Part shown: piece by piece, positions 1-7,159 of the stretch
How positions within the stretch are numbered: the first letter of the stretch is position 1
How the letters are laid out: every line of letters begins with the position of its first letter
DNA from: JAFDVL01 sp031409955
GTDB taxonomy: Bacteria; Acidobacteriota; Blastocatellia; RBC074
NCBI GenBank assembly: GCA_031409955.1
Contig: JANNYF010000120.1
Coordinates: 62,001-126,000 of the forward strand
DNA length: 64,000 nucleotides
Direction: 5' to 3'
The notes under the pieces: model-generated
What the model was told of the DNA's origin: nothing
The model's input: the letters and a program-made list of their open reading frames with translations, nothing else
Databases searched by the model: none
Program-made: the position numbers and the translations under genes

Positions 1-175
1 CGCGAATCTGGTTCGGGCCGACACGTTCGACTGCCTCTTTCAAGGTCACTTTCTTTTCGCTTTTTTTGCCCTGTGCCTGCGTGAAACTGCTGAGCGATAA
101 GGCCACCATCAGTACGCCTGCAACACAAAGCAGCGAGGTTAACAATAGGTTCTTTTTCAGAGTTGTTCGTAACAT
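1..175 (-). CDS. exported protein, C-terminus beyond window
   Basis: Partial gene running off the left edge; 58 codons are visible. The ATG at 175 has an AGGAAG ribosome binding site about 9 bases upstream. The N-terminus is a clear signal peptide: basic start (MLRTTLKK), then a hydrophobic stretch ending near SFTQAQG. The visible mature part (KKSEKKVTLKEAVERVGPNQIR) is too short to assign a family. It lies 43 bases downstream of another exported-protein gene on the same strand, so the two are probably co-transcribed. Function not recognised. Confidence 0.6.
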   Translation of the reverse strand, partial: MLRTTLKKNLLLTSLLCVAGVLMVALSLSSFTQAQGKKSEKKVTLKEAVERVGPNQIR

Positions 176-218
176 AACGTGACTTCCTTTCTAGCTTGAG
201 GCCGGCTTGCGAAGAGGA

Positions 219-860
219 TTACTTGGCGGCGATTTTGCCTTCAGCGCGGACGATGAAGATCAGTTCTTCGACGACTTTCTTTTTGTCCACGACCCGCTTA
301 TTGCCGGCGAATTGTTCTTCGTGATTGATGACGACAGGCTTGGAAAAGCCCACGACGGCGATGTCGCCTTGCTTATTCACGATGCGGACGCGCTTGCCGC
401 TGAGTGATTCGCCGTTCGGGACACTCACGGTTTCGGTCGTGAGCGAAAAATCCGCGATGACCGTTTTTCCGCCCACTGAGAGCTTGATCGGAACGGAGCT
501 GAAGTCGAATTTCCCTGACGTCAAATCCGCCGTCAGCTTGCCTGCGCCTTGCAGCGCGGCGTTGAAGTTTTTGCCTTTCGCAGAAGTGCTGCTCCAAACG
601 CGATTCGTCGTGAATTCCTTGCCACTGGCGGCGTCAATTAAGTTGCTTTCAAAACTCAACGGGCCTTCGGCTTTGTCAATTTCCTGCCATTGTCCGTTGG
701 GTAATTTCTTGCAGACTTTGATAGCGATCTTGCCGCTGAATTCGCGCTTCTTTGAGGCCGCGTGCAGCAGGAAGCCGCCCACGGCAATGAAAGCCGCGAG
801 GGTTGTTATCACAGTGATACCGAGAATGCGAGATAGCTTGTTTTTTAGTTGCGGTTTCAT
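219..860 (-). CDS. hypothetical membrane-anchored exported protein
   Basis: A 213-residue protein starting at an ATG preceded by an ideal AAAGGAGG site. Residues about 12-34 form one hydrophobic segment (signal anchor or uncleaved signal peptide), so most of the chain should lie outside the cytoplasm. The remainder is polar and beta-rich in appearance, with one cysteine and a very basic VVDKKKVVEE stretch near the end. I recognise no domain. It probably heads a two-gene unit with the partial exported gene at the left edge. Confidence 0.6.
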   Translation of the reverse strand: MKPQLKNKLSRILGITVITTLAAFIAVGGFLLHAASKKREFSGKIAIKVCKKLPNGQWQEIDKAEGPLSFESNLIDAASGKEFTTNRVWSSTSAKGKNFNAALQGAGKLTADLTSGKFDFSSVPIKLSVGGKTVIADFSLTTETVSVPNGESLSGKRVRIVNKQGDIAVVGFSKPVVINHEEQFAGNKRVVDKKKVVEELIFIVRAEGKIAAK

Positions 861-901
861 GGTTGTTCCTCCTTTTGTTAACTAACTCATTTGGGTGGCA
901 T

Positions 902-962
902 CCAGCTTCTTCAACTCACCACAGTGTTCTGCCCGAAGACTGCGTGTGACTGAAGAAGCTGG
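902..962. repeat. inverted repeat 1 (12-bp perfect arms)
   Basis: CCAGCTTCTTCA at 902-913 pairs perfectly with TGAAGAAGCTGG at 951-962, with a 37-base loop. No T-run follows, so it is not a standard intrinsic terminator. It lies just upstream of the exported-protein gene. Confidence 0.55.
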
Positions 963-966
963 TGTC

Positions 967-1011
967 AGTCGCAGTCATCTTCATCGGCAGTGCTTGCTGA
1001 TAGCTGCGACT
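967..1011. repeat. inverted repeat 2 (8-bp arms)
   Basis: AGTCGCAG at 967-974 pairs with CTGCGACT at 1004-1011. It follows the preceding hairpin by 4 bases. Short arms make it the weakest of the three. Confidence 0.4.
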
Positions 1012-1025
1012 TTTAGTAACGAGAG

Positions 1026-1109
1026 TCATTCGGGATAGGAGAGAGCGTCCCCGACGCCACAGACTCCCCCGAACCGGTGGCGTGTCGGACTCCCAACCAT
1101 CCCGAATGA
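1026..1109. repeat. inverted repeat 3, nested two-stem palindrome
   Basis: Outer arms TCATTCGGGAT (1026-1036) and ATCCCGAATGA (1099-1109) are perfectly complementary. An inner GC-rich pair, CCGACGCCAC (1051-1060) and GTGGCGTGTCGG (1077-1088), pairs with a two-base bulge. The whole can fold into one long imperfect hairpin of about 84 bases, the shape of a REP- or MITE-like element or a structured RNA. Confidence 0.55.
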
Positions 1110-1507
1110 TTCATCGCCCCATCCACTATCGAGCTGTTGGCAGCGGATGGTTACGCTCCTCCTGTCAAAGTACCTGTTCGGTACGCGCCAAACATTACGT
1201 GGGTCAGGAACCAAAATCTTTAGGTTGGTTTGAGGTTTTCTTGAGATTTTTCTCTGCTCGTTTTGAAGCCTGGAATATCGTTCAGTCCATTGGGCCTGTC
1301 GAATCTGCCAAGCCTGCCGAGTCTTTGAAATCTTTGGCTCTCCAAATTCGATGGATTTTAAAGATTCGATACGCTTTATTTTTTAGATACTTGCCCCTCT
1401 TTCATAAAAAATTTAGAGGTCTTTTATGAATTCCATTCCCCAATCCGGTTATCATCCGATACGGACACCGCATCCCGAAACTTGCAACGATTACACCCGG
1501 AGAAGTT

Positions 1508-3346
1508 ATGAATCATCATTCCCTTCCACTTTACGAATTTGGGACGTTTCGACTCAACCCGCTGGAACGAATGCTGACGCGCAACGGTCAGCCCATTCCG
1601 CTGGCGCATAAAGTTTTCGATACGCTGATTCTGCTGGTGCAAAACAGCGGTCATGTGATGGGCAAGGACAAGTTAATGGAGCTGATCTGGCCGGACAGCT
1701 TTGTCGAAGAAACCAACCTCGCGCAAAACATTTCGATTTTGCGCAAAGCGTTGAGCGAAGGAGTGGAAGGAACAAAATATATCGAGACGGTTCCGAAGCT
1801 TGGCTATCGCTTCATCGTCCCGGTCAAGGAAGTTACCAATGAACCCGCCAGTCTCATCATCCGCGAACGGACGCGCGCCCGCATCATTGTCGAAGAAACC
1901 GACGACGAATTGGACGAGCCGCGTTTGGTGAATCCGCGCCACCCCATCATCGAATTGCCGCCGCACGCCGTGCAGGTTCTCGCGCCCGCGCCCACGCCGA
2001 GGCAATTGCCACCGATGCGGCGAATGTTGGAAACCCATTACGTGCAGAGCGGCGATGCCAACATCGCGTATCAAGTCGTCGGCAACGGCCCGATTGATCT
2101 GGTGTTTGTGATGGGCTGGGTTTCGCATTTGGATTATTTTTGGGAAGAGCCGTCGTTTGCCTACTTCCTGGATCGGCTGGCGTCATTCTCACGGCTGATC
2201 CTGTTCGACAAACGGGGGACGGGGCTATCGGATCGCGTGCCGCTCAATCAATTGCCGACGCTCGAACAACGGATGGAAGACGTTCACGCGGTGCTGGACG
2301 CGGTTGGATCAGAACGTGCTGTGTTGTGCGGCGTTTCGGAAGGCGGGCCGATGTGCAGCTTGTTTGCCGCCACGTATCCCGAACGAACGTCGGCGCTGGT
2401 AATGATTGGGAGTTACGCGCGTCGCCTACGAGATGAAGATTATCCCTGGGGGCCGACCGTCGAACAGCGCGAGCATTTCTTCAAGGAAATCATCGAACAT
2501 TGGGGCGGCCCGGTTGGCATCGAAGACCGCGCGCCAAGCCGGATGCACGACGAACGTTTCCGGCAATGGTGGTCCACGTATTTGCGAATGGGGGCCAGCC
2601 CCGGCGCTGCGTTGGCGTTGACCAAGATGAATGCCGAAATTGATATTCGCCCGGTTTTGCCGAGCATCCGCGTCCCCACGCTCGTGCTGCATCGCAAGGA
2701 CGATATGTGCTTGCGCGTCGAAGAAGGGCGTTATGTTGCCAATGCTATTCCCGGCGCGAAATTCATCGAATTGCCCGGCATAGACCATCTGCCGTTCGTC
2801 GGCGATCAGGATGCAATTCTGGATGAAATCGAAGAGTTCCTCACGGGCATGCGCCACGCCCCCGAACACGACCGCGTACTGGCCACCGTATTATGCACGC
2901 GCCTAGTGAGCTGCCCCGAAGCCAACGAACGAGACGTGCGGTGGCAAGAGATGTTTGACCGCCATTACGCCTACGTGCGCAAAGAAGTTGAATTGTTTCG
3001 AGGCCGTGAAAGCGATCTGAATCAATGCGGCTTGATCGCCACCTTCGACGGCCCCGCGCGCGCAATTCGCTGTGCCGCAGCAATCAATAACTCCGCACGG
3101 CGGATGGGCATTCCGATTCAAACCGGCGTGCATACGGGCGAATGCGATTTGATCGGAGATGACAAAGTTAGCGGCATCGCCGTGGACATCAGTTCGCAAA
3201 TTGCGCAACTGGCAGCGACGAACCAAGTGTTGATTTCTGGTACCGTGAAAGACTTAGTCGCCGGTTCGGGACTTCGGTTTTCCGATTACGGATTGCATCA
3301 GTTGGAAGGCGCAGAGCAAAACTGGCGACTGTACGCCGTAGATTGA
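1508..3346 (+). CDS. winged-helix / alpha-beta hydrolase / degenerate class III cyclase fusion protein
   Basis: A 612-residue three-domain protein starting at an ATG with GGAGAAG upstream. Residues about 7-105 are an OmpR/CadC-type winged helix. Residues about 175-445 are an alpha/beta hydrolase with nucleophile elbow G-V-S-E-G (Ser277) and a likely catalytic His427 in GIDHLP. Residues about 455-612 match the class III nucleotide cyclase fold (ATFDGPARAIRCA, GVHTGEC, VSGIAVDI, KDLVAGSGLRF). Both metal-binding aspartates appear lost: the usual FTDIVGST start reads CTRLVSCPE, and the GDG turn reads QCG (around residues 506-508). The hydrolase plus cyclase pair is a known combination; the expected role is ligand sensing coupled to transcription control. 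No transmembrane segment separates the DNA-binding part, so it should be cytoplasmic. Confidence 0.85.
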   Translation: MNHHSLPLYEFGTFRLNPLERMLTRNGQPIPLAHKVFDTLILLVQNSGHVMGKDKLMELIWPDSFVEETNLAQNISILRKALSEGVEGTKYIETVPKLGYRFIVPVKEVTNEPASLIIRERTRARIIVEETDDELDEPRLVNPRHPIIELPPHAVQVLAPAPTPRQLPPMRRMLETHYVQSGDANIAYQVVGNGPIDLVFVMGWVSHLDYFWEEPSFAYFLDRLASFSRLILFDKRGTGLSDRVPLNQLPTLEQRMEDVHAVLDAVGSERAVLCGVSEGGPMCSLFAATYPERTSALVMIGSYARRLRDEDYPWGPTVEQREHFFKEIIEHWGGPVGIEDRAPSRMHDERFRQWWSTYLRMGASPGAALALTKMNAEIDIRPVLPSIRVPTLVLHRKDDMCLRVEEGRYVANAIPGAKFIELPGIDHLPFVGDQDAILDEIEEFLTGMRHAPEHDRVLATVLCTRLVSCPEANERDVRWQEMFDRHYAYVRKEVELFRGRESDLNQCGLIATFDGPARAIRCAAAINNSARRMGIPIQTGVHTGECDLIGDDKVSGIAVDISSQIAQLAATNQVLISGTVKDLVAGSGLRFSDYGLHQLEGAEQNWRLYAVD

Positions 3347-3409
3347 GAATCGGTTATATTTCGGCGCAGGAATTTGACAGTGGCGCTATAGAACCAGAAA
3401 ATAACGGCG

Positions 3410-3994
3410 ATGCAAACAACCCGAATCAGCTATGAGAAGTTTATTACGCAAACCAGTGATGGGGCGTGGGTTGAATGGATTAAGGGGAAGATTCTCACTC
3501 TGACGCTTACCAATGATCATAGTGATATGATCGGTTTCCTCCTGCCGCTTCTTCGTACTTTTGTGGAAACATATCATCTGGGAAAAGTTTTCTCCCCGCC
3601 GTTCCAAATGAAAACCGGGCCGGAGCTTCCAGGCCGCGCCCCAGATGTTTTCTTTGTTACGCAAGCGAACCTCGATAAGCTCAAGAAGTTTTATTTCAAC
3701 GGCCCGGCTGACCTCGTCATTGAAGTCATCAGTACGGAGAGCCGCTCGCGGGATCGCGGCGAAAAGTTTTATGAGTACGAAGAAGGCGGCGTGCGCGAAT
3801 ACTGGCTGATTGATCCGCAACGTAAGCAAGCCGAGTTTTATCAACGCGAAGACAGCGGTTTTTATCGTGCCATTCCAACTGCAGACATCTATCACAGCCA
3901 AGTGCTGCCGGGTTTGTGGATTAGCGTGGATTGGCTTTGGCAGGAGCCGCTGCCGAAGCTATTGAGCGTACTCAAAGAGTGGAAGCTTATTTAG
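3410..3994 (+). CDS. Uma2 family protein (PD-(D/E)xK-like)
   Basis: A 194-residue member of the Uma2 (DUF820) family, a restriction-endonuclease-like fold very common in cyanobacteria and Acidobacteriota whose biological role is unproven. Family marks are APDVFFV, DLVIEVIS, RDRGEKFYEYEEGGVREYWLIDP-type spacing (read as separate blocks: RDRGEKF, then YEEGGVREYWLIDP). The Asp, Glu and Lys of the nuclease signature are present. It stands alone 63 bases after the fusion gene and is less similar to the tandem Uma2 pair near 12 kb than those two are to each other. Confidence 0.85.
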   Translation: MQTTRISYEKFITQTSDGAWVEWIKGKILTLTLTNDHSDMIGFLLPLLRTFVETYHLGKVFSPPFQMKTGPELPGRAPDVFFVTQANLDKLKKFYFNGPADLVIEVISTESRSRDRGEKFYEYEEGGVREYWLIDPQRKQAEFYQREDSGFYRAIPTADIYHSQVLPGLWISVDWLWQEPLPKLLSVLKEWKLI

Positions 3995-4279
3995 CGCCTC
4001 TTCGATAAGCGCTTTTGTTCTACCACACCAAAAAAAGTAATTCTTACACTATCCTGTGTAATTTTATCCTGATCTGAAAATCTTGCTTACTCTGCCCATC
4101 CTTCGATTTCCGAGGTAAATCTTTGATAGTCAATGGATTATCTGTCCAATAAAAGCAGCGCTAACCACTGGCACATCCTTTGCCCTGTATCGCCACGAAC
4201 AACCCATTCCGACCCCGGCAACAAATGGAGTATGTCTCATCACATACTTTTAATTATTAATCAGAATAGGGAGAACTTT

Positions 4280-5122
4280 ATGATAAGAACAGTGCTGGTT
4301 ATGACTGTCATTTCATTTTTCGTCGTGTCGGCAAGTGCACAGGAAAAGGCTGGAATCCAGGCAACGACACGCGGATCTGCCAATGTCGCAGCAGAAACAA
4401 ATAGACAGGGATCAGAAAATTCAACGGTGCTAATGACTGGAACACAATTAAGTGCAGAACTGTTATCCACCATTGACGCGAGCAAGATAAAGCCAGGTGA
4501 TGAAGTGAAACTGCGAGTCACCAAGCCAGTTATGGTGGGCGGAAAACGCGTCATCAATAAAGGTGCAACGCTGCTTGGTCGCGTGACTGAGGCAACGAAG
4601 GCCGAAGGAAAACAGGATGTCTCGCAGGTCAAGCTGGTCTTTGATGAAATTCGCAACAAGGATGTCACGGTTCCGTTTTCTGCCACACTTGAGCAGATTA
4701 CCAAAGCAACCGTACAAAGCAGTCTGGATGATGGTTCGATGATTCAGAGCAGTGGCACTGCCAGTTCAAACACACGTGCCTCCGCACAATCGGGTGGCGG
4801 GCTGCTGGGCGGCGTGACAGGGACGGTCGGCAATACTATTGGCGGAGTTACCGGGGGAGTTACGGATACCGCGTCCAGTACGGTTGGCGGCGTTGCGTCA
4901 ACCAGCCGCCAGGCTCTTGGCCAGGTCATTGCTGTTTCTTCTGATACGGTCAATACAACCGCAGGGAAGGCTTCAGGGCTGATCTCGATTTCTTCAGAAA
5001 CGAGCGCTCAGGCGGAAAGCAGTTCGACGCTTTCACTAACAGGGCGGAATGTGAAAATTGATAAGGGCGCAGTTTTCCTGCTGCGAACTGATAAATCGCT
5101 GGCGATGAGAGCCAGCCGCTGA
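4280..5122 (+). CDS. exported glycine-rich hypothetical protein
   Basis: A 280-residue secreted protein. I place the start at the ATG at 4280, which has GGGAGA upstream and begins a clean signal peptide (MIRTVLVMTVISFFVVSASAQ); an in-frame ATG at 4133 would add a leader with no signal character. After the signal comes a segment with IKPGDEVKLRVTKPVMVGGK and GATLLGRVTEA, reading like a small beta-domain, then a Gly/Thr/Val-rich repeat tract (GGVTGTVGNTIGGVTGGVTD) and a Ser/Thr-rich tail. Family not recognised; similar exported proteins with this layout are common in Acidobacteriota (recollection, not verified). Confidence 0.65.
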   Translation: MIRTVLVMTVISFFVVSASAQEKAGIQATTRGSANVAAETNRQGSENSTVLMTGTQLSAELLSTIDASKIKPGDEVKLRVTKPVMVGGKRVINKGATLLGRVTEATKAEGKQDVSQVKLVFDEIRNKDVTVPFSATLEQITKATVQSSLDDGSMIQSSGTASSNTRASAQSGGGLLGGVTGTVGNTIGGVTGGVTDTASSTVGGVASTSRQALGQVIAVSSDTVNTTAGKASGLISISSETSAQAESSSTLSLTGRNVKIDKGAVFLLRTDKSLAMRASR

Positions 5123-5177
5123 CGTTGAAAGCAAAGCGGGCGCGAGTGAAGAAAACGGATATTTTCCTCGTGCCTGC

Positions 5178-5555
5178 TTAGTTTTTCGTTCGCCACAAAT
5201 ATTCGACAAATAACCCCGCCAACACCAAATCTACCAGCGCAGGCACAAACACCGGAAAAGAAATCTCGCCGCTGAACAACGCCACCGCATAAATCACAAA
5301 GAACAGCGTTTTGGAAAACGCGCCGAGCCGCACGAACTCGCGAAAGCGCGTGGGATTCACCACGACTAACGCGTATGCCACGCCCCACGCCGTCACACTG
5401 GAAGCCATTGAGCGCGCGAGCCACTTTGCCGATGGGTCGCTAATCGCCAGCCTTGCCAACACAACGTCAGGGCGAAAAATCAGGATCGCGGCGGTACTGA
5501 GATTGAAGATTGCCGCGACGATGAACAGCAGGTTGTCATACCGATTATGGCGCAT
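5178..5555 (-). CDS. small four-helix membrane protein
   Basis: A 125-residue hydrophobic protein with about four transmembrane segments (LLFIVAAIFNLSTAAILIF; SSVTAWGVAYALVVV; TLFFVIYAVALFSG; VPALVDLVLAGLFVEYLW). The start is the ATG at 5555, which overlaps the stop of the Rieske gene as TGATG, a sign of translational coupling. Function not recognised; size and helix count recall DoxX-like or DUF4345-like families, but I cannot assign one. Confidence 0.6.
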   Translation of the reverse strand: MRHNRYDNLLFIVAAIFNLSTAAILIFRPDVVLARLAISDPSAKWLARSMASSVTAWGVAYALVVVNPTRFREFVRLGAFSKTLFFVIYAVALFSGEISFPVFVPALVDLVLAGLFVEYLWRTKN

Positions 5556-5863
5556 CAGCAAACCACGAAGATTTCATTACCTTCGATTTTAAGTTCGTAG
5601 GTTCGCACTGGAAAATCGGGAATCGCGCCGCATTCGCCGGTCTTCAAATCGAAGTCAAACAGATGCCAACTACAAAAGACTTTGCCGTTCTTGCAAATGC
5701 TTTCGGCCAGCGACGCGCCGCGATGCGGACACGCATCATCAATCGCATAATAATTTCCCTCCACATTGAAGAGCGCTATCGTGTTGCCGTTGATTTGCAC
5801 CGCTTTGGCGCGTCCCGGCACGACGTCGGTGAGGTTCGCAAGCTTGAAGATTTGTTTTTCCAT
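5555..5863 (-). CDS. Rieske [2Fe-2S] ferredoxin
   Basis: A 102-residue soluble Rieske protein. Cluster ligands are Cys45 and His47 (CPHRG) and Cys64 and His67 (CSWH), in the usual spacing. The length and the lack of a membrane anchor fit a non-heme dioxygenase- or nitrite-reductase-type small-subunit ferredoxin rather than a bc1 subunit. No oxygenase gene is adjacent; the next gene is a small membrane protein whose start overlaps this stop, so the pair is likely one unit. The physiological partner is unknown. Confidence 0.88.
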   Translation of the reverse strand: MEKQIFKLANLTDVVPGRAKAVQINGNTIALFNVEGNYYAIDDACPHRGASLAESICKNGKVFCSWHLFDFDLKTGECGAIPDFPVRTYELKIEGNEIFVVC

Positions 5864-5917
5864 AGTAACAAAACAGGTGGGGGCTGTGCCGCGCAGATGG
5901 TAGGCGATTTGGCGTTT

Positions 5918-6904
5918 CTATTCAACCAATCCGAGCTTGATCATCTCTGGAGTTTCGGTGTCGAAAGGTTGGAGCGCCGCCTGCATCTCCGGCGCAACTC
6001 GCAACCACTTCGCGTTCCAAATCACGAGCGTTGCCACAACCAACACCAACGTCGCCGCGATACCGCCCTCGCATCCATAACTTCCCCCTGTTAGCCACAA
6101 CGGCGCTTCGCTGGTCGAAAGCAAAACCGGATGCTGCACCAGCTTCAAGCCGCTGACCGGAAGGCCAAAGAACGCGCCCATCATCCAGTTCCAACCCAAA
6201 TGCAACGCCGTCGGAAACCACAAGCTGCGCGTTTTCAAATACGCGATGGCGAGCCAGATGCCTGCCAGGATTGTATTCACAGTCGAAAACGTAGTGCTGC
6301 TCGGATTGCCCAAATGCACGACGCCAAAGAACACAGACAGCAAAATGATCGGAACAGCAGGAGCAACCCCGCCGCGCAACAATGTCTGAAATGGAAAGCC
6401 GCGAAACAACAATTCTTCGAACGCTGCCGCCAACGCGAATAAAACAAACGCCAGCACAAAATCGCGGGCGATCATTCCGATGCCAATAAAATCAAAGCTG
6501 CGAACGCCATCCACAGATTTCCAGAACAACGGATTCAGCATCATTCGCGTGCCACTGCCCATCGCTTGCAACGCGACAACCGCGATCATCATCAACGCCG
6601 CGATCCCCAAGCCAAGCCACGTTTCGCGCCACCAACCGCGAAAGAACGCAAAGCCCAATGACGCCAAGCGCAGCTTCTCCAAATACTTCAGACACAGCCA
6701 CGCCGCAAGGATGAGCCACGCAACCTGCACGACATAGCTGATGATCGTCGGGAAATTCAAGGCGATTCCGGCGGGTTCTGTTTCACGGGCAGGCAAAAGC
6801 GGCGCGAGCAAAATGAACGCAAAGGGCGAAAGAATCAAATAAAGCAACGCACGCCAGCCGCTGCGCAGAAGTTTGGTTTGGGGATCAATGAAGATGCGAT
6901 TCAC
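5918..6904 (-). CDS. CPBP family intramembrane metalloprotease
   Basis: A multi-pass membrane protein of the CAAX/CPBP (Abi) family. Its motifs are EELLFRG (paired glutamates and arginine), GVVHLGN and ALHLGWNW, carrying the Glu/His metal ligands. About eight hydrophobic segments are visible. An ORF reaches up to an ATG at 7033, but that extension would run through an intergenic palindromic repeat and low-quality sequence, so I favour the GTG at 6904 (VNRIFIDPQTKLLRSGWRA), giving about 328 residues. Members process prenylated proteins or peptides, or regulate membrane-bound factors; the substrate here is unknown. Confidence 0.8.
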   Translation of the reverse strand: MNRIFIDPQTKLLRSGWRALLYLILSPFAFILLAPLLPARETEPAGIALNFPTIISYVVQVAWLILAAWLCLKYLEKLRLASLGFAFFRGWWRETWLGLGIAALMMIAVVALQAMGSGTRMMLNPLFWKSVDGVRSFDFIGIGMIARDFVLAFVLFALAAAFEELLFRGFPFQTLLRGGVAPAVPIILLSVFFGVVHLGNPSSTTFSTVNTILAGIWLAIAYLKTRSLWFPTALHLGWNWMMGAFFGLPVSGLKLVQHPVLLSTSEAPLWLTGGSYGCEGGIAATLVLVVATLVIWNAKWLRVAPEMQAALQPFDTETPEMIKLGLVE

Positions 6905-6968
6905 GCCAAGAGGAAAACAAATCAAACGGCAAAAGGCAAATTGCAAAAATGATAGGGCGTACGCAGAA

Positions 6969-7051
6969 GGTCCGACAAACTGAAGTTTGTCGTTGGTTTC
7001 GGCCCACGGCTCTGGCTTGGAACGATGCGACAAACTGAAGTTTGTCGGACC
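6969..7051. repeat. paired palindromic repeat (two copies of a 20-mer)
   Basis: CGACAAACTGAAGTTTGTCG occurs at 6973-6992 and again at 7028-7047. Each copy is itself a palindrome (9-bp arms, GA centre). With flanking GGTC (6969-6972) and GACC (7048-7051) the two copies also form one larger inverted repeat with 24-base arms, mismatched only at the centres. This is typical of a dispersed REP-like element lying between divergent genes. Confidence 0.7.
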
Positions 7052-7159
7052 CTTTCCGCTGCTTCTGTATAAGTCCTCTGACGTCAGTTGCGACTGTTTG
7101 CCTTTTGATTTCTCTCAGCAGGATTTAGAATCTGCGTGCAAACGAAACTAGCAATCACC

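Larger units (their letters stand above)
861..1507. other. intergenic region with three consecutive hairpins
   Basis: About 650 bases between two divergently oriented genes. No convincing ORF. The left third holds three separate inverted repeats (listed individually); the right part is AT-rich and ends in the ribosome binding site of the downstream fusion gene. Promoters for both genes should lie here, but I see no near-consensus pair. Confidence 0.5.

Noticed and set aside
4044..4061. TTACAC/GTGTAA palindrome as a terminator after the first Uma2 gene
   Set aside because: Six-bp AT-rich stem without a following T-run.
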